Made by a program: the position numbers and the translations under genes. Shown here in pieces: positions 7,490-15,352 of a DNA stretch of 36,102 nt. The notes below the pieces were generated by a model. It was not told the origin of the DNA, searched no databases, and saw only the letters and a list, made by a program, of their open reading frames with translations. The stretch is from UBA4636 sp963650915 (GTDB lineage: Bacteria; Bacillota; Clostridia; Christensenellales; Borkfalkiaceae): the NCBI GenBank assembly GCA_963650915.1, contig CAVJMJ010000018.1:1-36102 (forward strand). Reading direction: 5' to 3'. Numbering within the stretch: position 1 is the stretch's first letter; each line of letters starts with the position of its first letter.

Positions 7490-9251
7490 TTTTTCGCCGA
7501 ATTTTAAAGAGTAAGAAAAATACGATCAATATTAAAAATATTGCCAAAGCAATAACGCTGTTATTTAATAAAAAATAAGTGACATACGAAGATAAAAGCC
7601 CGAACGATAGTTGAAACAAAAAAAGATACGAAGCGTTAAGAAAACCCGTTTCCCTGAAAATTACGCCGATTGCCGTCAAACAAGGAGGATAAAAGGCTAT
7701 AAGCATAAGTAGGGCAAATGCACTTGCATCCGTCATACAAATTTCCGCGCCTAACGTAGCAAACGTCGATAATACGGCTTCTTTGGCAAATAGTCCGGTA
7801 AATATCGCCGTTCCTATTTTATAATCGGAAATACCTATAGGTTTTAAAAGTAAGGTAACGCCCCTGCCGAAAAAGGCTAAAAAACTTTGACTTGTTTGCG
7901 ACTCGTCAAGATACTTAAAATCGACACTCGTCGAACCGAGAATGTAAACGACAAGTGAAACGAGCATTATGGTCGATAACAGTTTGATTATAAATTGTTT
8001 GACGGAATTTATCAAGGGTTTAACGACGTTTTTCAAACAATTTATTCTAAGCGTCGGTAATTCCATCAATAAAGGTGTCTTTTTATCGTCCGATTTTGCC
8101 GAAATACGAAAGGAACACAGTGCGAACAAAACACCGCAAAGGTAAATAACGAGCACTATAAACCCCGAAAAATTTTTAAATATTTTCGACGCTATATAAA
8201 AATAAACGGGCAGTTTAGCGGAACAACTTATAAAAGGCAAACCGCCGATAAGCCTGCGTCTGATTTTATCGTTTTCGACGCCTTTTGACGACAAAACGGC
8301 AAGTGCCGTACATCCGAACCCCGAAATCAGCGCATATAACGCTCTGCCGTTAAGCCCGACTTTTGATAGCGGTTTGTCAAAGACGAAAGAAAGCCTTGAA
8401 ATTATCCCCGATTGTTCCAAATAAATGAGTATAAAGTTTAGCGTCGTAATTTGCGGAACAAAGCCCAAAATACTGCCTATTCCGCCAAAAATCCCCTCTT
8501 TAATCAAGCGTGACAGAAAAGCGGATGCGCCTAAATCGACAAATAAGTCGTAAATTTCAGTTGCAAGCGCATTTATAGATTGAATTAATAAATCGCTCAA
8601 AATTTTTCCGATTCCGTATTTCCCGAACGCCAAATAATATGAAGCAAAGCCGATAAACGTAAACAAAGCAATGCAAAACAGGGGCTTGGTTAAATAATCG
8701 TCGCTTTTACGAAATGGCGTTTTAGGAGGAGTAAAAGCCTTCGTAAGACAAGAATAATCGATAACGTGTATCTTTTTGGCAAAGCAAAAACGATTTTTAA
8801 GTTTACAGGCAGCAAATTTATTTTTTAAGTCGCAATTTATAAACTCTACGCCGGACTGTTTTAAAAGGTTAAAGTCTATTTTTCCGCCCGTTTTTATCAA
8901 ATCGTCGGTCATATTAACGATACAAACGATCGGTTTACCGAATTTTGCGAGATCCTTTAAAAGATTTACCGCATAATCGAACCTTAACGCTTCGATTACG
9001 TTAACTATAAGATCATAGTTACCGTTTTTCAAAAACTCGACACTGACTTTTTCTTCAAGAGTTGCCGTGTCGAACGAATTAAGCCCCGGTAAATCGTAAA
9101 CGGTGATTTTTTCACCGTTAAAATAATAATCGGCGTGCGCTACGCCGACCGTTACGCCGTGCCAATTTCCCACTCTCTCGTTTTTACCCGTTAAAGCGTT
9201 GTACAAAGTCGTTTTACCCGAATTAGGATTTCCGGTAATTGCTATTCTCAT
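7458..9251 (-). CDS. feoB: Ferrous iron transport protein B
   Basis: 597 aa, near the short end of the FeoB range. The N-terminal G domain has G1 GNPNSGKT (7-14), the G2 region around VGNWHGVTV (28-36), G3 DLPG (53-56) and G4 NMTD (113-116). From about residue 190 a polytopic membrane part follows with two Gate-type repeats. Examples are the segments around FGCTALAVL and FAKEAVLST. It imports Fe(II) across the cytoplasmic membrane under anaerobic conditions. It overlaps feoA by 29 nt and the pseudouridine synthase by 32 nt. I do not see a FeoC-like gene or a Fur box here. Confidence 0.95.
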   Translation of the reverse strand: MRIAITGNPNSGKTTLYNALTGKNERVGNWHGVTVGVAHADYYFNGEKITVYDLPGLNSFDTATLEEKVSVEFLKNGNYDLIVNVIEALRFDYAVNLLKDLAKFGKPIVCIVNMTDDLIKTGGKIDFNLLKQSGVEFINCDLKNKFAACKLKNRFCFAKKIHVIDYSCLTKAFTPPKTPFRKSDDYLTKPLFCIALFTFIGFASYYLAFGKYGIGKILSDLLIQSINALATEIYDLFVDLGASAFLSRLIKEGIFGGIGSILGFVPQITTLNFILIYLEQSGIISRLSFVFDKPLSKVGLNGRALYALISGFGCTALAVLSSKGVENDKIRRRLIGGLPFISCSAKLPVYFYIASKIFKNFSGFIVLVIYLCGVLFALCSFRISAKSDDKKTPLLMELPTLRINCLKNVVKPLINSVKQFIIKLLSTIMLVSLVVYILGSTSVDFKYLDESQTSQSFLAFFGRGVTLLLKPIGISDYKIGTAIFTGLFAKEAVLSTFATLGAEICMTDASAFALLMLIAFYPPCLTAIGVIFRETGFLNASYLFLFQLSFGLLSSYVTYFLLNNSVIALAIFLILIVFFLLFKIRRKNENFYGKRKN

Positions 9252-9459
9252 ATTCCACCCCGACGGCGCAAGCGTACGACATATCCATAGCGACTAAACG
9301 GCCGTTTATCGATACTATTACGCCTCGGCATATTTTTTCGACTTTCATTATAACGCCTTTACGCATTCCGTATCCGTTTAATCTTCGAGAAAGTTCATCG
9401 TCGTAAAATTCTATGATTTTTACTGTTTTTCCTACCCGGGCGTCGCAAAGTTTCATCAT
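9223..9459 (-). CDS. feoA: Ferrous iron transport protein A
   Basis: 78 aa, a single SH3-like FeoA domain that supports FeoB at the membrane. The typical pattern is seen: RLNGYGMRKGVIMKV in the middle and VSINGRLVAMDMSYA near the C terminus. Two adjacent ATG codons (9459 and 9456) could each be the start, and GGCGGTGA lies directly before them. The gene overlaps feoB by 29 nt, so FeoA and FeoB are translated together. Confidence 0.92.
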   Translation of the reverse strand: MMKLCDARVGKTVKIIEFYDDELSRRLNGYGMRKGVIMKVEKICRGVIVSINGRLVAMDMSYACAVGVEYENSNYRKS

Positions 9460-9499
9460 TCACCGCCGGCTTACCGCCGTTAAATTTACCGCGTTATAT

Positions 9500-9529
9500 A
9501 TTATATTTGATTAAAATATCAGATATGAA
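9500..9529 (-). promoter_or_regulatory. Candidate promoter of feoA-feoB
   Basis: A perfect TATAAT (9500-9505, minus strand) has a weak TTCATA at 18 nt (9524-9529). It lies 41 nt upstream of feoA. The -35 match is poor, so activation or an incorrect call is possible. Confidence 0.4.
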
Positions 9530-9558
9530 AAAGGGACTGTTCTAAAGACAATCCCTTT
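9530..9558 (-). terminator. Terminator downstream of the M3 peptidase gene
   Basis: An 11-bp stem with one mismatch (9530-9540 with 9548-9558) has a 7-nt loop, and its last arm runs into TTTTT on the minus strand. It lies about 115 nt after the peptidase stop and just before the feo promoter. Confidence 0.7.
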
Positions 9559-9673
9559 ATTTTAAATTTTTTAACCTTTTTTACTTTTCATTATATTCCT
9601 TGAAAGTGAGCGAAAAAACGGGCGGTGCGGTAGATTTCGTACCGACCGTTATACTTAAGAACGCAAACCTTAG

Positions 9674-11317
9674 TTAAATATTAGAAAAGGTATTGCATAT
9701 TCCGCTTATCGTTGATTGTTCAAACGGAGAACCGAGCCCCGCTTCCGTTAAAGCGGTCACGTAAACCTGTTCTGTTTTTAAAAGACTTTGATAAGCCGTA
9801 ACGCCTGCTTCGTAAGATTCCGAACATTTTACGTAAAGTTCCATCGAGGATATAAGCGACACAGAGTAGCTGATATAATACCCCGGAGAATTTACAGCGA
9901 CGTATCTGAAATAGATTTCGGGCTTGGCGTATTTGGAGTAGGAAGACGGAATGGTTTTCCCGAATACCTCTTCGCTTCTCTTTTTTACTATAGCGTTATA
10001 ATCCACGTTTTTAAAATCGGTAAGATTATATACGTCGACTTCGGATGCACCCACGATTGCGCACAACAATACGCTGTAACTTTGTTCAAAGAATTTAGCG
10101 TTTACGAAATAACTTTTTTCGTCGTCCGTAAGGGTGTCGGAAACATAACTTGCGAACAACCATTCGGCACCTTGAGAATGTGTTTCCATAAGTTCGTATG
10201 AAGCACTGTCGCCGTTTCCGCACAAATATAATCTGCAATAATGTCCGAATTCGTGAACGAAGGTATCGACGGTTGCGTAACTCGTCGAAAAATACATAAA
10301 AGGTTCGCCGAGAGTATTGAAATAATTTGTAAACGCACCATCGTAAGCGTTTTCGCTTTGCGCTATAAAATAATAACCGTTACTTAAAACGTGTTTATAG
10401 ATGCCGTAAATTTCGTCGCCTAAACTTTGATAAAACCCGTCGAGTAAGGCTTGTGAAGACGCCGAAGTAAACGGCGCATCCAAAATAGCGTCGAGTTGGT
10501 CAAGTCTCGTTTCGGTAAGAGAATCCATTGCGGTATAGCAGTTATTAAGAGAACTTTGCGCAGCATCCATAACGCCGTTAGAAATAAGTGCGGTATATTG
10601 AAGAGTGTCGGAAGGTGTGAAATCCCTTGAATATTCTCTTTCGTAAGAATACTGAAGATAGTTATCGAATCCGTATATTTTACCCGTTGCGTTAAGATCT
10701 CCGACAAGTTCGGTATAAAGGTCGTCAAAGTCGGTACCTTGAATTTGTTCGTCTGTAAAATCGTTGTAACGGGTTTGCAGAGCAAGCACTTTGGAATTCA
10801 GTTCGACAAGTTCGTCGGATGAAACGGCTTTGGAAACGATTTCCTGTATTTCTTCGTCGGTAGCGTCTTCACCGAAAAATATCGTTTTATATTTCGATTC
10901 GGCAAACAACGGATATAGTTTTTTAAATTCGTTTATCGCATTGGAATACTTGCCGTAAAGATCGGAATACCCGTTTTTATTAAGTTCGTCCGACATATCC
11001 GAATAGTAATAAATCTCGGCTATATAGAGTGCGTCGATAAGCTTGTAAAGTTCGGTAGAAACGAGAACGGAAAGAATCTGGCAAGACAAATCAGATGCTT
11101 CTTGTTTTTCGACGAGATTTTTAAGCGACTCGAGATTATTAAGCGTGTCGGTATAAGTTTTTTCGCTGTAACCTATTGCGGGCGTTTTGTTGACGTAACA
11201 TTCTTCGTCGATTTTTAACCCCATTACGTCTTTCAATCCCGTGCAAGCGGTAAAAGAAAGCGCAGAAACAACTATAGCGCAACATAAAACGAGTGCCAAT
11301 ATTTTTTTCAATTTCAT
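9674..11317 (-). CDS. M3-family zinc metallopeptidase lipoprotein (oligoendopeptidase-like)
   Basis: 547 aa. The N terminus is a lipoprotein-type signal: KLKK, a hydrophobic stretch, then SFTAC with Cys25 as the likely lipidated residue. A long helical region (40-300) follows. The zinc site is HEFGH at 355-359, with the third ligand expected in SYELMETHSQGAE (373-385). The C-terminal SPGYYISYSVSL is typical of oligoendopeptidase F relatives. It probably cleaves peptides outside the membrane. GAGG lies before the ATG, and the gene has its own downstream terminator. M3 enzymes are mostly cytoplasmic, so the lipid anchor is the unusual part. The lipobox has Phe at -3, which is not ideal. Confidence 0.85.
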   Translation of the reverse strand: MKLKKILALVLCCAIVVSALSFTACTGLKDVMGLKIDEECYVNKTPAIGYSEKTYTDTLNNLESLKNLVEKQEASDLSCQILSVLVSTELYKLIDALYIAEIYYYSDMSDELNKNGYSDLYGKYSNAINEFKKLYPLFAESKYKTIFFGEDATDEEIQEIVSKAVSSDELVELNSKVLALQTRYNDFTDEQIQGTDFDDLYTELVGDLNATGKIYGFDNYLQYSYEREYSRDFTPSDTLQYTALISNGVMDAAQSSLNNCYTAMDSLTETRLDQLDAILDAPFTSASSQALLDGFYQSLGDEIYGIYKHVLSNGYYFIAQSENAYDGAFTNYFNTLGEPFMYFSTSYATVDTFVHEFGHYCRLYLCGNGDSASYELMETHSQGAEWLFASYVSDTLTDDEKSYFVNAKFFEQSYSVLLCAIVGASEVDVYNLTDFKNVDYNAIVKKRSEEVFGKTIPSSYSKYAKPEIYFRYVAVNSPGYYISYSVSLISSMELYVKCSESYEAGVTAYQSLLKTEQVYVTALTEAGLGSPFEQSTISGICNTFSNI

Positions 11318-11362
11318 ATTAAACCTCTATTACTTTATTTTATTATGTGTATTATCCGTTTT

Positions 11363-11383
11363 AAAAAGCGCAAACTGCTTTTT
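11363..11383 (-). terminator. Weak terminator of the rimP operon
   Basis: A 7-bp stem AAAAAGC/GCTTTTT (11363-11369 with 11377-11383) has a 7-nt loop. It lies about 50 nt after the last gene of the operon. The stretch between is a run of near-repeats of TTTGATTTTTA. Confidence 0.45.
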
Positions 11384-11435
11384 CGGCGGTTTATTTGATT
11401 ATTTATAATTTTTAATTTGATTTTTATTTGATTTT

Positions 11436-12290
11436 TTATTTGACGGCTTTTTCGACGTAATAATTCTTCATTGCCAACGAATCGTCCGTTTGGTTCCCGG
11501 CAGATTCGCAAATAACGTGCGGTTCGACTTTCAAATTCAAGCAAGCGTCTATAAACGGTTGAAACTCGGGACCGTATACGGTATCGTCAAAATTAAGATG
11601 TTTTATTTCCCCTTTCGAGGCGTATTGAATCTTTGAAAAATGAACGTGGAAATTTTTAACTCTGTCAAAGCCGAGTTCGTTTATCATGTAGTTTATCTTG
11701 TTCTCGAAATCGAGAGTCGTTCTCAAACTACCTTGTTCCCTTGCGTTTACGTGTCCGAAATCGATTGCGGGAAGAAAAATATCGTCGATTTTACATAACT
11801 CTACTATTTCCTCTACGTTGCCGATTTGTGCGATTTTGCCCATGGTTTCGGGACAATATATAATATCGTCCAACTTTTCGGAATGCAAAATCTCGGCAAG
11901 TTTGGTTAAGCGTTCTTTTGTACGCAATAAGGCAACGTCTCTTTTGTCTTTACCTTGACTTGCAGGATGAAAAACTATTCTGTTTGCCTTCATGATTCGA
12001 GCAAAACGGGCGGTGTCGATTACGTAGGAAAAGGACTTTTTTGCCATTTCGTCGTCGGGATTGGCAAAATTTATGTAATAGGGTGCATGTAAACTCAGTT
12101 CGATGCCGTATTCCGAAAACGCCTCACCCATCAAAATGGCGGTTTTCTCGGAAACGTTAAGACCTCTTCCGAAGGAATATTCGAATAAATCAAGGTCTTG
12201 TTTTTTTAACCACTCGGGAATATACAGCGAACCCGAAAAGCCTTCGTTATAAAATCTTTCACCCGGTCCGCTCGGTCCGAATTTAATCAT
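11436..12290 (-). CDS. Endonuclease IV-like AP endonuclease (TIM barrel)
   Basis: 284 aa, the usual size of the Nfo family, which cuts DNA 5' to abasic sites. The metal ligands can be placed: His68 in LHAPYY, His108 in VFHPAS, Glu148 in CPETMGK, Asp177 and His180 in DFGHVNA, His215 in FHVHF, and Glu262 in ICESAGNQ. It is the last gene of the rimP operon and overlaps ribF by ATGA. The fold also includes sugar isomerases, but the conserved ligand set favours endonuclease IV. The location beside translation genes is conserved in some Clostridia as far as I recall, but I could not check this. Confidence 0.85.
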   Translation of the reverse strand: MIKFGPSGPGERFYNEGFSGSLYIPEWLKKQDLDLFEYSFGRGLNVSEKTAILMGEAFSEYGIELSLHAPYYINFANPDDEMAKKSFSYVIDTARFARIMKANRIVFHPASQGKDKRDVALLRTKERLTKLAEILHSEKLDDIIYCPETMGKIAQIGNVEEIVELCKIDDIFLPAIDFGHVNAREQGSLRTTLDFENKINYMINELGFDRVKNFHVHFSKIQYASKGEIKHLNFDDTVYGPEFQPFIDACLNLKVEPHVICESAGNQTDDSLAMKNYYVEKAVK

Positions 12291-13192
12291 AATTTTTTTA
12301 TATCCTCGTCAAGTTGTTTTTGCAATAATCGTGCGTTTGCGAATTTTTTGTCTTCTCGCAAATATTTAAGAAATTCTATTATGACTTCCTTTCCGTATAC
12401 GTCGGAACGGAAATCCAAAACGAAAGTTTCGATAAGAAAGCCGTTTTCATCGAATGTCGGCGCAGAGCCGTAGTTCGTAATCGATTTATAACGGTTTCCG
12501 TCTATTATAGTTTCGGTTGCGTAAACGCCCCGTTTAAGCGGTGCTTTTCGGGGAGAAATTTCAACGTTTAACGTTGGGAACCCTATCGTTCTGCCGACTG
12601 CTCTGCCGTGAAGAACTTTACCCGAAAGAAAATAATTACCGCCTAAAAGCATATTTGCCTTCTCTATATCTCCGTCGTTTAAAAACTTTTTAATAAGGGT
12701 TGAAGATATTTTTTCGCCGTTTTTAAAAATTATAGGCATGACGGTGCAAAAAACACCTTTATCAGCACAATAATTTTTAAGATACTCTGCGTTACCCTCG
12801 CGGTTTTTTCCGAAGGTGTAATCCTCACCGCAAACTATAAAAACGGGACCGAAATTTTGAAACAATATAGATAAAAACTCGTCTTTACAAGCATTATAAA
12901 AGTCTTGCGTTTCGTAAGCGTAAATAACCTCGTCTACACCCGCATTTTTAAGTTTTAAAGCGTTTTCTTCAAAGGTTAAAATTCTGTTTGCCTTAACCGA
13001 TTCGTTAGTTTGTCTAAACAAAAAAACTGAAAGACGAACGTTTTTATCCGAGCCTTTTTGCTTATTTAAGTCGTTTTTAATTTCAAGCCCTTTATTTATA
13101 ATCGACTGATGCCCTAAGTGAACGCCGTCGAAACGACCGAGACAAATCACTCTTTCCGAGTCGTGACGTTCAAAAAAATCTAAAATCTCCAT
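12287..13192 (-). CDS. ribF: Bifunctional riboflavin kinase / FAD synthetase
   Basis: 301 aa, the standard two-domain enzyme that makes FMN and then FAD. The N-terminal adenylyltransferase domain has LGRFDGVHLGHQ (18-29) and the CGEDYTFGKNREG loop (140-152). The C-terminal riboflavin kinase domain has GRAVGRTIGFPTLNV near residue 196. It starts 3 nt after the truB stop with no clear ribosome site, which suggests re-initiation. It overlaps the next gene by ATGA. The truB-ribF pair is conserved across Bacillota. Confidence 0.96.
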   Translation of the reverse strand: MEILDFFERHDSERVICLGRFDGVHLGHQSIINKGLEIKNDLNKQKGSDKNVRLSVFLFRQTNESVKANRILTFEENALKLKNAGVDEVIYAYETQDFYNACKDEFLSILFQNFGPVFIVCGEDYTFGKNREGNAEYLKNYCADKGVFCTVMPIIFKNGEKISSTLIKKFLNDGDIEKANMLLGGNYFLSGKVLHGRAVGRTIGFPTLNVEISPRKAPLKRGVYATETIIDGNRYKSITNYGSAPTFDENGFLIETFVLDFRSDVYGKEVIIEFLKYLREDKKFANARLLQKQLDEDIKKL

Positions 13193-13195
13193 AAA

Positions 13196-14050
13196 TCAAA
13201 TATCTCTGACGTAGGTTTTCATTTTTAACCTTCCGTCCGTTATTTCGCCGATGCCTAAAAAAGCATCTTCCGAAAACACTTTGTATGCCCCGTTTTCGTA
13301 AGAAAAAGTATCGTACAACCCGTCTAAAAGCCTTTTTGCGTGCAAGCAATCGAGATTTATTACCGGTAAGTCGATAACGCTTTCGGGCTTAATCAAAATG
13401 TCTGAAAAGTCCGTTTTTTCCAAAAGCTCTTCAAGGGTAAAAGAATGGTTTAAATCGAAAACGCCTGCACTTTCGCGAACGAGTTTTATCATAACTCCGT
13501 AACAACCCAATTTGGCGGACAAATCTCTGACTATAGAACGAATATAAGTTCCTCCCCCGCATTTGATTTTGAAACGGTAAGCGGTTGGCGATAATTTTTC
13601 GACGATGTCTATCGAATAAATGACCACTTTTTTAGGCGGAAGTTGACTCGTTATCCCCTTTCTTGCAAGTTTATAACTGCGCTTGCCGTCAACGAGTTTT
13701 GCCGAAAAGCAAGGAGGTATTTGCATAACGTCGCCTATAAACTCGGGTAAAACGCTTATAATTTCTTCCTTAGTAGGAATACTTTCCGAATAAAAATCGG
13801 GCTGAGTTTCCAAATCGAAAGAAGGCGTCGAGTATGCAAAATCGAAATCTGCAAGATAAACCTTTTCCTTATCCAACAAGTAGTCAAAAAGCCTCGTTGC
13901 CTGCCCTACGGCAATCGGCAAAACACCGGAAGCAAGGGGATCGAGCGTGCCCATATGACCACACTTTAACCCGAGTTTCCTTTTTAATTTATTTACGCAG
14001 TATGCGGACGTATCGCCCGATTTTTTATTGACGCAAATAAAGCCCGTCAT
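13196..14050 (-). CDS. truB: tRNA pseudouridine(55) synthase
   Basis: 284 aa. It modifies U55 in the T-loop of tRNAs. The family motif GHMGTLDPLASGVL is at 31-44 with catalytic Asp37. YKLARKGI and the CGGGTYIRSIVRDL segment follow as expected. A C-terminal PUA-like part is short. It overlaps the phosphoesterase gene by ATGA. The position after rbfA fits the conserved block, with one gene inserted between. Confidence 0.96.
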   Translation of the reverse strand: MTGFICVNKKSGDTSAYCVNKLKRKLGLKCGHMGTLDPLASGVLPIAVGQATRLFDYLLDKEKVYLADFDFAYSTPSFDLETQPDFYSESIPTKEEIISVLPEFIGDVMQIPPCFSAKLVDGKRSYKLARKGITSQLPPKKVVIYSIDIVEKLSPTAYRFKIKCGGGTYIRSIVRDLSAKLGCYGVMIKLVRESAGVFDLNHSFTLEELLEKTDFSDILIKPESVIDLPVINLDCLHAKRLLDGLYDTFSYENGAYKVFSEDAFLGIGEITDGRLKMKTYVRDI

Positions 14051-15000
14051 AATAAATAATTACCTACCGTAAAAATGAGTTTATCCAAAACGTCTTCGAA
14101 ATACCCCGTCAAAACGGCTCCGCTTGCGTGTTTGTGACCGCCCCCGCCGAAAACCGAAGCAATCTCGTCGACGTTTGAAAAGTTCGACCTGAAACTTATT
14201 CTGAAAAGTTTGTCCTTCGTCTGCAAAATACTTATGCCGACGTCTACGCCGTCTATTCTCGTCAAAAAATCGGCAAGCCCTACCGAATAATTCTCTTTAC
14301 CGCCGAATTCGTCGATAAGTTTTTTAGACAAATAAACGACTGCGATTTTCCCCTCTTTGTAATATTTGATTTCCTTTAACGCAGAAGCGAAAAAAGAGAC
14401 CTTTTCTTTAGGAATGTTTCTGTAAAAACCGTCAAAAGCCTTGCCGTAATCGGCACCGTAACCTATAAGTTCCGTAATACTCGAAAAAACTGCGGTATCG
14501 AGACCTTTTACGCTTAACCCTAAAGTGTCGGTAATAAGTCCGTACAAAAGAAAGTTTGCAATAGTTTTATCTATTTCGACCGGAAAACGTTTGATTATTT
14601 CAAATAAAACAAGGGTGCACGACGGCTTATTTTCTATATAATACTTTTTGGCGTATCTCGTATTGGAAATATGATGATCGATGGAGAATGTGTTTTTGCA
14701 CTTTAAAAACGACGCCGAAAGTGTTCCGAGTTGCTCGATTGACGGCGTATCGACGGAAATATAAGCCTCGTAGCCTTGGGGGACGTCTTTTTTCGGTAAA
14801 AAAGGCAACGATTTTTTAAGTTCGTCGGTAACGTCCGAAGCGCAAACGATTTCGGAAGGCTTACCCATAAGTTTGAAGGCGTAATATAAAGCAAAAGCGC
14901 ATGATATTGTGTCACCGTCCGGTCGGGCGTGACAAAAAATCACAGCGCTTTTTAAATTTAAAATATCTTTTGAAAAATCATTTAGCGTCATCGTCATCAC
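14047..15000 (-). CDS. nrnA: DHH-family phosphoesterase, NrnA-like (nanoRNase / pAp phosphatase)
   Basis: 317 aa with both DHH domains. Motifs are HARPDGDT (24-31), SVDTPS, SIDHH (the DHH signature) and the DHHA1 motif GGGGHKHASGA near residue 288. Relatives degrade 2-5 nt RNAs and dephosphorylate pAp. It overlaps rbfA by 23 nt and truB by 4 nt, so it is tightly inside the operon. Three ATG codons lie within the first five positions, so the exact start is uncertain. The symbol is by similarity. A cyclic dinucleotide hydrolase without GGDEF or PAS domains is the alternative. Confidence 0.88.
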   Translation of the reverse strand: MMTMTLNDFSKDILNLKSAVIFCHARPDGDTISCAFALYYAFKLMGKPSEIVCASDVTDELKKSLPFLPKKDVPQGYEAYISVDTPSIEQLGTLSASFLKCKNTFSIDHHISNTRYAKKYYIENKPSCTLVLFEIIKRFPVEIDKTIANFLLYGLITDTLGLSVKGLDTAVFSSITELIGYGADYGKAFDGFYRNIPKEKVSFFASALKEIKYYKEGKIAVVYLSKKLIDEFGGKENYSVGLADFLTRIDGVDVGISILQTKDKLFRISFRSNFSNVDEIASVFGGGGHKHASGAVLTGYFEDVLDKLIFTVGNYLL

Positions 15001-15346
15001 CGTAAGTAAACCCGCTTATGATACGGTCGATCTTTTCGCCGTACTCAAAAGAAGTATCAGGCAAAAAGTGAATAACCGGCACTTGTCTTATTCTCATCTC
15101 GGAGGCAAGAAATTTTCTTACCTTCGGGCTACTTTCCTTAATGGCTTCGAAGGTGCGCTTTTTTGCCTCTTCGTCGGTCGAGAAAACGCTGACGTAAACA
15201 AACGACTCTTTAAGGTCGTGAGTGATTCTGACGCCTGTTATCGAAAACATTTCGGTTATATCGGGATTTTTTGCGCCCGTTGAAAGGAATTCGTAAATCA
15301 ATTTAGCGAATTCCTTTTCAAGACGCTTTTCTCTTGGTTCTCTCAT
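14978..15346 (-). CDS. rbfA: 30S ribosome-binding factor A
   Basis: 122 aa, a single KH-like RbfA domain needed for 16S rRNA 5' end maturation. It starts REPREKRLEKEFAKLIYEFL, and the stretch KVRKFLASEMRIRQVPVIHF with a final EYGEKIDRII is typical. AAGGA at the end of infB provides the ribosome site. The gene is 6 nt after infB. Confidence 0.95.
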   Translation of the reverse strand: MREPREKRLEKEFAKLIYEFLSTGAKNPDITEMFSITGVRITHDLKESFVYVSVFSTDEEAKKRTFEAIKESSPKVRKFLASEMRIRQVPVIHFLPDTSFEYGEKIDRIISGFTYGDDDDAK

Positions 15347-15352
15347 TATATT

